A DNA stretch of 64,000 nt, from the NCBI GenBank assembly GCA_910576385.1, contig CAJTIR010000005.1:62001-126000 (forward strand), given 5' to 3'. A program made the position numbers and the translations under genes. Every line of letters starts with the position of its first letter. The first letter of the stretch is position 1. Positions 1-7,767 of this stretch are shown one piece after another. The notes under the pieces were generated by a model. It was not told the DNA's origin, ran no database searches, and saw nothing but the letters and a program-made list of their open reading frames with translations. Origin of the DNA: Lachnospiraceae bacterium (GTDB lineage Bacteria > Bacillota > Clostridia > Lachnospirales > Lachnospiraceae).

Positions 1-85
1 TATTCCTGACCTTGCTAAATTTCATCATTATGTTCTTCGTTGGAAATTTCCCACATGGATGTCCCCTGCACCCTTTCCCCCTCCC
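1..85. other. Window edge, no supportable gene
   Basis: This stretch lies downstream of the glycosyltransferase stop codon. On the minus strand two adjacent ATG codons near position 28 open a frame that runs off the window. There is no good ribosome binding site, so a following gene is possible but not supported. Confidence 0.3.
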
Positions 86-1153
86 TTACATTACCTTTTT
101 TACATTTTCATCATTTGTTTCGACAATAATAAAATGGGGTCTATGCTTCGTTTCCAGATATATCTTTGCAATGTACTGCCCCATAATCCCAAGACAGAAC
201 AACTGGAGTCCGCCAATGAAAAGAATAACGCAGATGGTAGAAGCCCAACCATCTACTGGGTCGCCAAAAGCAATTTTTCGCAAAATGATTACCAACAGCA
301 TGTGAAACGAAAAAAATGTCATAAAAACGCCAAACAAAGAAGCAATGCTTAGGGGAGCTTGGGAAAAATTGATGATCCCATCCACTGCATATTTAAATAA
401 TTTCCAGAAATTCCATTTGGTTTCCCCTGCAGCCCGTTCCACATTTTCATAAGGAAGCCAATAGGTTCGGAACCCAACCCATCCGAAAATTCCTTTGGAA
501 AAACGATTATATTCACTCATAGAAACTATGGCATCCGCCATATCCCGCTTCATCATACGGAAATCCCTTGCGCCATCCACAATATCCATATCGGAAATCT
601 TATTGATAATATGATAAAACTTCCTTGCAAACCAACTTCTGATTGGCGGTTCCCCAGCACGATCCACGCGTCTTGCCGCTACGCTGTCATATTCACCTTT
701 TTCCAAAATGCTAAGCATCTCCGGCAGCAAGGAAGGTGGGTCTTGCATATCAGCATCAAGAACTACCACATAGTCCCCGTAGGCATTGCAGAACCCTGCA
801 TACATTGCAGCCTCCTTGCCAAAATTTCTGGAAAACGATAGATATTTTACACAGCTATCTTGCCTGGCCAGATCCTTTAATACAGTTATTGTCTGGTCTT
901 TAGAGCCATCGTCCACAAACAAAAGTACGTAATCACAGCTCATTCCAGCAAGCACTTCTGATACCGCAGCGTAAAACAATGGAAGAGATTCCTGTTCATT
1001 ATAACAAGGTACAATCAGCGTGATTGTTTTCCCTGTGCGGCCTGCTGTATAACTGGTATTGCCAATGCCCAAAACATCTGGGCAAATAACTGAGCCCTCT
1101 TCACAAATAATTGGGGGTTTCAAATCAATAGATTTTAATTTATTCTCTTCCAT
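86..1153 (-). CDS. Family 2 glycosyltransferase, GtrB/DPM1-like, membrane anchored
   Basis: The product is a polyprenyl-phosphate glycosyltransferase-like enzyme that would move a sugar from a nucleotide donor to a lipid carrier at the inner face of the membrane. Visible motifs are VPCYNEQESL near residue 45 (start of the GT-A fold), VDDGSKD near 75 and the metal-binding region LDADMQDPP near 130. Two hydrophobic segments follow at about 265-290 and 300-330, as in GtrB, YkoT and DPM-type proteins; about 355 aa is usual for the family. I chose the ATG at 1153 rather than an in-frame GTG 15 bases upstream, because AGGTGAGG sits 9 bases before the ATG. The gene has its own promoter candidate and a long leader. 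The donor and acceptor cannot be told from sequence. Confidence 0.88.
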   Translation of the reverse strand: MEENKLKSIDLKPPIICEEGSVICPDVLGIGNTSYTAGRTGKTITLIVPCYNEQESLPLFYAAVSEVLAGMSCDYVLLFVDDGSKDQTITVLKDLARQDSCVKYLSFSRNFGKEAAMYAGFCNAYGDYVVVLDADMQDPPSLLPEMLSILEKGEYDSVAARRVDRAGEPPIRSWFARKFYHIINKISDMDIVDGARDFRMMKRDMADAIVSMSEYNRFSKGIFGWVGFRTYWLPYENVERAAGETKWNFWKLFKYAVDGIINFSQAPLSIASLFGVFMTFFSFHMLLVIILRKIAFGDPVDGWASTICVILFIGGLQLFCLGIMGQYIAKIYLETKHRPHFIIVETNDENVKKVM

Positions 1154-1205
1154 TTCCTTCCACCTCACCTATACCAAACTTTGAGAACAGCAAAAAAAGC
1201 CCCAA

Positions 1206-1241
1206 ACAATAAGACAATCCTAATGGACTTTGTCTTATTGT
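1206..1241 (-). terminator. Hairpin in the glycosyltransferase leader
   Basis: A perfect 12-bp inverted repeat (ACAATAAGACAA with its complement, 12-base loop) is followed on the minus strand by TTTGGGGCTTTTTTT. It lies between the promoter candidate at 1332-1360 and the glycosyltransferase start. It could be an attenuator-type terminator in the leader or simply the distal terminator of the upstream efflux operon. Confidence 0.45.
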
Positions 1242-1331
1242 CTGAAGCCTACATACATGGCCTATGACTATATACTGTTCTTTCGTACTCCTATAACGAG
1301 AAAAAGCTATACTATAACTCTTTCTTTCAAA

Positions 1332-1360
1332 ATTATGGTACTCCTTTGTTGGGCTGTCAA
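1332..1360 (-). promoter_or_regulatory. Sigma-A promoter candidate for the glycosyltransferase
   Basis: TTGACA (1355-1360) and CATAAT (1332-1337) are separated by 17 bases on the minus strand. This gives a leader of roughly 170 bases containing the hairpin at 1206-1241. Confidence 0.6.
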
Positions 1361-1573
1361 GGGAAACTTTTGTTTGGGTATTTGGGATGTGGCCGCTTTT
1401 TCCTTGTCTTTATTTTCCTTTATCTTACTTTTCTTTGGCTTTGCTTTCCTTTTGAAAATTTCCCTGAGTAAAATAATCTTTGCCTATTCTATCATGTTTC
1501 CATTTTCTTGTAAAGGTATTTTCCTTTCGTCACCGCAAACACATGAATTCATCTTCAAGATATTTAGATTCCA

Positions 1574-1616
1574 TGTTTGATAATATTCAGATTCTGCAAG
1601 GTCATATTATCAAACA
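1574..1616 (-). terminator. Inverted repeat downstream of the efflux permease
   Basis: A perfect 12-bp inverted repeat TGTTTGATAATA/TATTATCAAACA with a 19-base loop lies 40 bases past the stop of the MacB-like gene. It has no clear T tract on the minus strand, so it may stabilise the 3' end rather than terminate. Confidence 0.4.
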
Positions 1617-1656
1617 CAATTGTCATGTCCGTGTTCTTGTTTTTTATTTTTCACCC

Positions 1657-2892
1657 CTAATTCCGGCGCAAAGCCTCAATTGGGCTTAATTTTGCAGCCT
1701 TTCTTGCTGGATAAATACCAAAAAATACACCTATGCCACAGGAAAACAGTGTTGCCCCAAGAATGGTACTGGCCTTGATTCCAGGACTAATCGCACTGCC
1801 CATAGAAGCGCTCATTAAATTACAGGCGCCGAAGGCTCCCAAAAGTCCCAAGAGGATGCCGATAATCCCGCCCATAATGGTAAGTATGGCGGCCTCTGCC
1901 AGAAACTGCAGCAAAATAGATGAAGTTTTTGCTCCCAGAGATTTACGGATGCCAATCTCCCTGGTACGCTCAGTCACAGACACCAACATAATATTCATAA
2001 CACCAATTCCCCCGACAATCAAGGAAATGGCTGCCACACAGGAAATAAATGTGGTAACAATCGCCAGTATATTATTCATCTCTGACAACATATCCTGAAA
2101 GCTTTGAATTTGAAAATAATCTTCCCCAGCACATCTATGTCTTGTCTCCAAAGTATGAATAATATCACGCACCACTTCCTCTCCGCTTGCCTGATCATTG
2201 GCAAATACTACTACAGAATAAAAGGAATCGCTCTCCCAGCCAAAGGTTTCAAAGGATGTATAAGGTACCTCCAAAGATACCGGCATCCCCTCATAAGTAT
2301 AACTGATAAAACTGGTATTCTCTTTCTGCTGCGTGACTCCGACAATGTGGTAGCATCCAGTAATCGCGCCGACAGTCACTTCTATATCCATGCCCACAAC
2401 ATCATCGGAACCAAAGAGCCTTTTTGCATCACTGTCCGAAATCACACATACTCGATTCCCTTCCTCCACATCTGCGGCTGTAAAATAAGCGCCTCTCTTT
2501 ATGGTAAAATTCAACGATTTCTGCAAATCCTCCGTGCCACCACTTAGCGTAATCGAAAATTCCCCTTTACCAGTGATTGTGGTTCCAGAAGAACCATCAT
2601 TGGGTGTCGCCCCATCCACGCCCTCAACATTTTCCTTCAGCGCTGTAAGATCTTCTGGTGTAATCCACTCCTGCGCATTTGCCGCATTATCACTGCAATA
2701 GACATTGATCTGTCCGCTTCCCAGATCCTGCACTTCAGCATTCATGGCATTTGCTGTCCCATCTCCAACAGCCATCACCATAATCACAGACGAGATTCCG
2801 ATAATAATGCCCAACATTGTCAAAAAGGAACGGCCCTTATTTGCAGTAATATTTTTAAATGCCATTTTAATATATTCTATGATATTTCCCAT
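1657..2892 (-). CDS. MacB-type ABC transporter permease (FtsX family)
   Basis: This is the membrane subunit of a MacB/LolCDE-like mechanotransmission ABC system. A first transmembrane helix follows the AFKNITANKGRSFLTMLGIIIG motif region (about residues 12-40). A MacB periplasmic core domain follows (about 45-270), then three C-terminal helices (about 280-400) with the FtsX-family sequence TEREIGIRKSLGA-like TERTREIGIRKSLGA near 315. It ends PARKAAKLSPIEALRRN, typical of the family. There is no fused ATPase; the ATPase is the separate gene at 4600. I chose the ATG at 2892, preceded by GAGG, over a GTG two codons upstream. It is the third gene of the operon, 33 bases after the adaptor. It probably exports a peptide or drug; substrate unknown. 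Confidence 0.9.
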   Translation of the reverse strand: MGNIIEYIKMAFKNITANKGRSFLTMLGIIIGISSVIMVMAVGDGTANAMNAEVQDLGSGQINVYCSDNAANAQEWITPEDLTALKENVEGVDGATPNDGSSGTTITGKGEFSITLSGGTEDLQKSLNFTIKRGAYFTAADVEEGNRVCVISDSDAKRLFGSDDVVGMDIEVTVGAITGCYHIVGVTQQKENTSFISYTYEGMPVSLEVPYTSFETFGWESDSFYSVVVFANDQASGEEVVRDIIHTLETRHRCAGEDYFQIQSFQDMLSEMNNILAIVTTFISCVAAISLIVGGIGVMNIMLVSVTERTREIGIRKSLGAKTSSILLQFLAEAAILTIMGGIIGILLGLLGAFGACNLMSASMGSAISPGIKASTILGATLFSCGIGVFFGIYPARKAAKLSPIEALRRN

Positions 2893-2925
2893 CTGCACAC
2901 CTCTTTATCTCTCAATGACAATGTT

Positions 2926-4596
2926 CTACTCTACCTCCGTTTGAATCTCTTCCTCTGACTGCTGCTCGGTTACAGTAATTGGATCGCCTTCCTCATGCAT
3001 TCCAGGATCTGCTATCACTTGCTCTCCCTCATCAATTCCCTGTGTAATCTCTGCACACTCATCAGAAGTCACGCCGGTGGTGATACTTCTTTTCTTCATC
3101 ACACCATCCTCGTTTACCCAACAGAATGTACCATCTTTACCAATATTGACTGCCTCCGTGGGCAAAATAATCACGTTCTTGGCTTCTGCAGCTTGAATTT
3201 TCACCTTGGCATCCACGCCCAGGAAAATATTGTCGTCAGGATGATTGATCTGTACAGTGGCCATCACAGATGCTGAGGAGACTGCAGCCTGGTTGCTGCC
3301 TGCCGCGCCAGTGGAAGCAATACGGCTAATCTTTTTTACTGTCCCTTGATAAGTCTGTCCTGCTAGTGTAATTTCTGCAACCTGCCCTTCTTTTACTTTA
3401 TCAAAAACATTTTTAGAAAGTGTTACCTCCACATTCACATCATCAATACTCTGTAACGTAAAGAGCTGCATTCCTTGGGAAACCAACGCGCCCTCCATCA
3501 CCTGTTTATCCGAGATAACGCCATTAAAATCTGCGGTAATTCCTTTTCTACCTTCTTCAATCAGTTCCTCTAAAGATTTACTCTCCAACTCTGCAAGATT
3601 ATTATTGGTGCGCATCTGTTCTCGCGCTGCACTGCTCAAAGCGCCGCTCTCACTCTCTGCAATCGCTTTCTGGCTCTCCAAATTTCCTTTCAGCTCTGCA
3701 AGTTCCGCTTGTGCGTTCTGTAATCTCTGCTGCAAATCACTATCCGTCACATCCTCAGTTCCAATTGCAGAAAGCGACGCTTGCAACGCCTCAATCTGTT
3801 CTTGCAGGCTATCCGCTGTTTCTTGTATCTTATCACAAGCATTTTTAGCATTTGTGAAATCTTTATTGGCCTGATTCAATTCTTTCTTTGCTTTCTCCAA
3901 GGCTTCTGGATCACTTTCTGCCGCCGCCGCTGCCGCTTCAAAGTTTACTTGCGCTTTCTGTTGTGCATTGGCCGCTTGATCAACTGCCCTCTGCGCTTCC
4001 TCAAGTTCTTTTGCCGTTGTCTCTAACTGCTGCTGCAAATCCGTGATCTGAACATTGACCGCTTCTGCCTCCTGCTGTTTTGTGACAGCCTGGGCATTCG
4101 CTTCCCCGGCAAGCGCATTGGTCAGATCCTGTACTTCCTGCGTCTTGGCGTCAACCTGTGCCTGCAGATTTGCCGCCTGATTTCTGGCATCTGCCTGGCG
4201 GCTCTGTGCTTCATTTGACTTTGCCACTGAATCTTGATAGCCCAATTCATTTGCCAAAACAGTCAGTTCTGCCTTCTGATTTTGTTCCTCCAAATCCTTG
4301 AGGTCAAACGTCACCAATTTATCTCCAGCTTTGACCAGATCCCCCACTTGAAAATCGGCCGTTTCTACATTTGCATTGACTGGGGAGAAAATCACCTTCT
4401 GCTGGCCGCTGACAACAGTTCCATTGGTTTCCACAATCTCTGTCACATCTCCAGTCTCTACTCTCATAACTTCTACTGTCATGGCTTCTAAAAGCTGCTG
4501 ACCAGTTTTTGCTGCATTATTTACAATCACAACGCCGCCGATTATTACAACGGCTACTGCAGGTATCACGATTTTCCATATCTTTTTCTTCTTCAT
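2926..4596 (-). CDS. MacA/HlyD-type efflux adaptor (membrane fusion protein)
   Basis: An N-terminal membrane anchor (about residues 7-27) leads into a biotinyl-lipoyl-like half domain with SPVNANVETADFQVGDLVKAGD. A long Gln/Ala/Glu-rich coiled coil of about 230 residues (roughly 110-345) follows, then the second lipoyl half (GVISDKQVMEGALVSQGMQLF), a beta-barrel and a membrane-proximal domain. At 556 aa it is longer than Gram-negative MacA because of the coiled coil; Gram-positive adaptors of this type (YknX-like) extend through the wall to the permease. AGGAGG precedes the ATG, and the ATPase stop codon is 3 bases upstream, so the two are probably translationally coupled. The acidic C-terminus is odd but typical of Clostridia. 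Confidence 0.88.
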   Translation of the reverse strand: MKKKKIWKIVIPAVAVVIIGGVVIVNNAAKTGQQLLEAMTVEVMRVETGDVTEIVETNGTVVSGQQKVIFSPVNANVETADFQVGDLVKAGDKLVTFDLKDLEEQNQKAELTVLANELGYQDSVAKSNEAQSRQADARNQAANLQAQVDAKTQEVQDLTNALAGEANAQAVTKQQEAEAVNVQITDLQQQLETTAKELEEAQRAVDQAANAQQKAQVNFEAAAAAAESDPEALEKAKKELNQANKDFTNAKNACDKIQETADSLQEQIEALQASLSAIGTEDVTDSDLQQRLQNAQAELAELKGNLESQKAIAESESGALSSAAREQMRTNNNLAELESKSLEELIEEGRKGITADFNGVISDKQVMEGALVSQGMQLFTLQSIDDVNVEVTLSKNVFDKVKEGQVAEITLAGQTYQGTVKKISRIASTGAAGSNQAAVSSASVMATVQINHPDDNIFLGVDAKVKIQAAEAKNVIILPTEAVNIGKDGTFCWVNEDGVMKKRSITTGVTSDECAEITQGIDEGEQVIADPGMHEEGDPITVTEQQSEEEIQTEVE

Positions 4597-4599
4597 TAT

Positions 4600-5307
4600 C
4601 TACGCCTCCTGTGCTTTTTTCTCTGCATTATAATAATCTTCCACAATCTTTCCGTCTAAGATACGAACCACCCGTTTTGCCTGCTCTGCAATCTCGTTGT
4701 CATGGGTAATCAATATGACGCTGCGTCCTGCTTCATGAAGTCCTTTTAAAATGCCCATAATTTCCTCCGTGGAGGCGGAATCCAGATTTCCAGTCGGTTC
4801 ATCGGCAAGGATTACCGGCGGCTCTGCCGCAATCGCACGGGCAATAGCAACTCTCTGCTGCTGTCCGCCAGACATTTCCGAAGGCTTATGTCCGATTCGT
4901 TTTTCCAGTCCCACACGAATCAAGGCTTCCTTGGCCAGCTTATGCCGCTGACTCCTGCCGATTCCTCGGTAAATCAAAGGCAATTCCACATTTTCAATGG
5001 CAGTAAGATTTGCAATCAAGTTAAAACCCTGAAAAATAAAGCCAATCTCTTGATTTCGGATCTCTGAGAGCTGATTATCCTTCATCGCAGACACATCCTT
5101 GCCGTTCAGATAATAGGAGCCAGATGTGGGCACATCCAAGCATCCCAACATATTCATCAATGTAGACTTTCCTGATCCTGAATGCCCAATAATCGCCACA
5201 AACTCGCCGCGTTCAATTTCTAAATTTACATGATCCAGAGCACGGACTTCATTTTCACCAGGATTATATATCTTGCACATATCCTGCACCTTGATCAAAT
5301 TATCCAA
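4600..5307 (-). CDS. MacB/LolD-type ABC transporter ATPase
   Basis: This is the cytoplasmic nucleotide-binding subunit for the adjacent adaptor and permease. It shows Walker [10 protein letters not shown] near residue 40, the Q-loop FQGFN, the signature [14 protein letters not shown] near 145, Walker [13 protein letters not shown] near 167 and the switch histidine in ITHDNE near 205. At 235 aa it is a standard LolD-like length. The frame starts with TTG at 5307; GGAAGGG lies 6 bases before it and no ATG is available until well inside the conserved N-terminus, so a TTG start is likely. It is the first gene of the three-gene operon. Confidence 0.93.
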   Translation of the reverse strand: MDNLIKVQDMCKIYNPGENEVRALDHVNLEIERGEFVAIIGHSGSGKSTLMNMLGCLDVPTSGSYYLNGKDVSAMKDNQLSEIRNQEIGFIFQGFNLIANLTAIENVELPLIYRGIGRSQRHKLAKEALIRVGLEKRIGHKPSEMSGGQQQRVAIARAIAAEPPVILADEPTGNLDSASTEEIMGILKGLHEAGRSVILITHDNEIAEQAKRVVRILDGKIVEDYYNAEKKAQEA

Positions 5308-5383
5308 TGCCTACCCTTCCTTTCCGATTTCACTTAATTTTTATAATCTTATTACAATATTACAACGAATTTCTTAATGAAAA

Positions 5384-5412
5384 CCTAACATTACCTTACA
5401 AAAATCTTACAA
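5384..5412 (-). promoter_or_regulatory. 11-bp-spaced direct repeats upstream of the efflux operon
   Basis: On the minus strand TTGTAAGATTT, TTGTAAGGTAA and TGTTAGG follow one another at 11-base intervals, one helical turn apart. This is the arrangement bound by OmpR/PhoB-type response regulators. They lie about 75-105 bases upstream of the ATPase start, with AT-rich sequence resembling a -10 about 20 bases downstream. The regulator is not identified; the OmpR-type gene at 28758 is one candidate. Confidence 0.45.
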
Positions 5413-5458
5413 TTTACAATATAATATAATGAGAGTGAAATAAATTTTGCTTCAAAAA

Positions 5459-5815
5459 TTGAGATTTTCCCATTTTTTTATTTTCTTACTTGCAATAGTG
5501 CGAAAAGGAAGCTGCCTCACCAGTATATATTACCAGTCATAGAATCGTTCAAAAGGTTTGCATTGCAAAGCAATGCAAACAATATGCACAAAAATCATTC
5601 TGGGAAGCTAGCTTCCCAAGATGATTTCTGTGCATTCTGTCTTTGCCGCTTTAGCGGCAAGACCTTTTGAACGAATGAATATATTAACGCAATATCCCCA
5701 ACATTGCATAAAGAGTATACTTGGAAAATAAATTTTCCATTATCAGTCTTATGCAATGAGAACTTGCTGCTTTGCAACAGATCCTTTTTGCACTAGAATG
5801 ATAAATGATCTCAAA
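5459..5815. mobile_element. MITE-like element interrupted by a second copy
   Basis: A left terminal repeat TTGAGATTTTCCCATTTT (5459-5476) and arm TAGTGCGAAAAGG (5496-5508) match the arm CCTTTTTGCACTA (5783-5795). Between them lies a stem ATTGCATAA/TTATGCAAT (5703-5711/5749-5757) enclosing TGGAAAAT-AA-ATTTTCCA. The same order of parts is seen in the element at 11493-11687. The left and right halves are separated by the complete inner fold at 5545-5674, so a later copy appears to have inserted into this one. The right terminal repeat is degenerate (TCTCAA near 5809). No protein is encoded. Confidence 0.6.
5545..5674. repeat. Three-armed palindromic element, inner copy
   Basis: A 130-base unit. 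The outer arms TCGTTCAAAAGGT (5545-5557) and ACCTTTTGAACGA (5662-5674) are perfectly complementary. Inside are three hairpins: 5556-5580 (11-bp stem, AAA loop), 5585-5634 (TGCACA/TGTGCA outer stem capped by the palindrome TGGGAAGCTAGCTTCCCA) and 5643-5660 (TTGCCGCT/AGCGGCAA). It folds like a cloverleaf on either strand. A copy with different hairpin sequences but the same layout is at 11530-11660. Confidence 0.75.
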
Positions 5816-5849
5816 ATGTCCAAATCAAACAAATTCTGGAGGTTCTTTT

Positions 5850-6875
5850 ATGAAAATTATTGATATGCACTGTGATACAATTTCCCGCATCTGCCAGGAG
5901 AGAAACAGAAACAATAACTGCAGCTTACATAAAAATTCTCTGCAGGTAGATCTTATGAAAATGAAATCCTCAGATTATCTGCTGCAAAACTTTGCATTAT
6001 TTATTGATTTAAGTGAAACAAACTGCCCTTATCAAACTTTTCAGGAGCAGCTTGCCATTTTTAAGGAGGAAATAACAAAAAATTCTAATCTGATCACACC
6101 TGTGACCTGCTATTCAGAAATTATTGCAAATGAAAAGGCCGAAAAAATGTCCGCCCTGCTGACTTTAGAAGAAGGCGAAGTATGCGGCGGTGATTTAGAT
6201 AAATTAAAAGAAATTTATGATCTCGGAATACGTATGATGACATTTACCTGGAATTACCCGAATAGTCTTGGCTTTCCCGCAGAACCTGCACCTTTTTTGC
6301 CGTCAAATTTTAAACAGCAGCAAATAACGCCAACCAATTTAAATATCAAACTCCATACCAAAAAAGGGCTTACCAGACTTGGAAAAGAATTTCTGGAGGA
6401 AATGGAATCTTTAGGTATTATCCCTGATGTCTCTCATCTATCCGACCAGGGAATTAGGGAAGTATGCAAAATTGCCAAAAAGCCTTTCTGCGCCAGTCAT
6501 TCAAATGCCCGTGCGCTCTGCCAACGGGGACGTAATCTGCCGGACGAATTAATACGAGCCATCGCCGAAAAAGGCGGCGTCATTGGCGCCAATTATTATG
6601 GCCCTTTTCTCACAAATATGCCGGACAGAGAGGAACGTTATTTTAGCTATGTCAAAGATATTGCCTTACATATCCGGCATATCGCAGACATTGGAGGCAT
6701 ATCTTGTATAGGCCTTGGCTCCGATTTTGATGGTATTGATGAGAATCTGGAATTGAAAAATTGCAGCCATATGGAACTATTGGAACATGAATTAAAGAAA
6801 TGCAACTTGAAAGAGAGTGAGATAGAACAGATTTTCTATCGAAATGTACTGAACTTCTACCACGAATTATTATAA
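5850..6875 (+). CDS. Membrane dipeptidase family (peptidase M19)
   Basis: A zinc-dependent dipeptidase of the renal dipeptidase family, which cleaves L-Xaa-D-Xaa and related dipeptides. Candidate metal ligands are the N-terminal HCD in IDMHCDT (residues 7-9), the Glu in LTLEEGEV near 107, the His in PDVSHLSD near 192 and the His in CASHSNARALCQRGRNLP near 213. GLGSDFDG closes the active site. At 341 aa it is the usual bacterial length with no signal peptide, so it is cytoplasmic. I chose the ATG at 5850, which has TGGAGG 7 bases upstream, over an ATG 45 bases earlier. It is followed after 22 bases by an SH3-NlpC/P60 peptidase, suggesting joint breakdown of muropeptide-derived peptides. Confidence 0.9.
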   Translation: MKIIDMHCDTISRICQERNRNNNCSLHKNSLQVDLMKMKSSDYLLQNFALFIDLSETNCPYQTFQEQLAIFKEEITKNSNLITPVTCYSEIIANEKAEKMSALLTLEEGEVCGGDLDKLKEIYDLGIRMMTFTWNYPNSLGFPAEPAPFLPSNFKQQQITPTNLNIKLHTKKGLTRLGKEFLEEMESLGIIPDVSHLSDQGIREVCKIAKKPFCASHSNARALCQRGRNLPDELIRAIAEKGGVIGANYYGPFLTNMPDREERYFSYVKDIALHIRHIADIGGISCIGLGSDFDGIDENLELKNCSHMELLEHELKKCNLKESEIEQIFYRNVLNFYHELL

Positions 6876-6897
6876 AAATACTCAGAAAGGACTATCT

Positions 6898-7740
6898 ATG
6901 ACACAGGCAATTGTTATTGTACCAAAAGCAACCCTCTATGAAAACATCACCATGAAAAATAACTGTATCTGCGCGCAAAATATTGCTGATGAACTTCTCT
7001 CTGGCTGGCTGGTGTCAATTCAGGAATGTCAAGGTAATTATTATAAAATTATTACAGATTATGGTTATAGCGGCTGGCTGATAAAATCTGATATCCGATT
7101 AATTTCTCAAAAAGAATCCCAGAACTGGGACTTAAACACACAGCCCTATCGAATACTCACAAAGCGCTTAACGGATGTTCTCTCAACCCCTAAAGTACAA
7201 TCTTGTATCATCTCTACACTATTTATGGGCAGTGTCGTAATTCCCTGCGGCGCACCCTTAGATGGATGGCAAAACATTAGACTTGCCGACGGCACTAGTG
7301 GGTTTGTACCTGCAATTGCGTTATCCACGCTCTGTAAACAGAGTTACTCCCATGCAGAACTTCGCACTGCCATTTTAGATTATGCCCTATCTTATCTGGG
7401 AACTCAGTACCGTTGGGGCGGCAAAACTCACAATGGGATTGACTGTTCTGGACTTACCTTTATGAGTTATTTTATGTGCGGCATCCTTATTTATCGCGAT
7501 GCCGCAATTAAGGCTGGTTATCCGATTCATGAGATCCCATTTGCCCAAATAAAGCCAGCAGATCTTCTGTATTTTCCCGGACATGTGGCGCTTTATCTGG
7601 GCGGGGGAAAATATATTCATTCCACTGGAAATCTAAAAAGCTTTGGCTGTATGATCAACAGCTTAAACCCTGCGGATCCTGATTATCGGGCAGATCTGGC
7701 AGAAAGCCTCTATGCCGTAGGAAGTATATCAGACACGTAG
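6898..7740 (+). CDS. SH3-NlpC/P60 endopeptidase, YkfC-like
   Basis: A predicted gamma-D-glutamyl-diamino acid endopeptidase acting on peptidoglycan stem peptides. Two SH3b-like segments occupy about residues 5-65 and 85-140, and the NlpC/P60 papain-like domain about 155-275. The catalytic triad is readable as Cys183 (GIDCSG), His229 (GHVALYLG) and His241 (YIHSTG). There is no signal peptide, which fits Bacillus YkfC and its relatives that recycle imported murein peptides in the cytoplasm. It lies 22 bases after the M19 dipeptidase with AGAAAGGA before the ATG, so the two form an operon. Confidence 0.88.
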   Translation: MTQAIVIVPKATLYENITMKNNCICAQNIADELLSGWLVSIQECQGNYYKIITDYGYSGWLIKSDIRLISQKESQNWDLNTQPYRILTKRLTDVLSTPKVQSCIISTLFMGSVVIPCGAPLDGWQNIRLADGTSGFVPAIALSTLCKQSYSHAELRTAILDYALSYLGTQYRWGGKTHNGIDCSGLTFMSYFMCGILIYRDAAIKAGYPIHEIPFAQIKPADLLYFPGHVALYLGGGKYIHSTGNLKSFGCMINSLNPADPDYRADLAESLYAVGSISDT

Positions 7741-7767
7741 AGTTGTTATCAGAAAAACTAATTTTCT

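Noticed and set aside
1-28. A minus-strand start M-M-K-F-S running off the left edge
   Set aside because: Only nine codons are visible and the upstream sequence has no convincing ribosome binding site.
1230-1580. A 116-codon hydrophobic plus-strand frame in the 1.2-1.6 kb intergenic region
   Set aside because: It would begin with TTG inside a hairpin, has no ribosome binding site, and runs across the promoter and leader of the glycosyltransferase gene. The hydrophobicity reflects T-rich DNA.
2995-4500. Several plus-strand frames antisense to the efflux adaptor
   Set aside because: They mirror the low-complexity coiled-coil coding sequence and have no starts or domains.
5595-5777. A 60-codon minus-strand frame within the palindromic elements
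   Set aside because: It crosses several hairpin arms of two nested repeats and has no start signal; the palindromes explain it.
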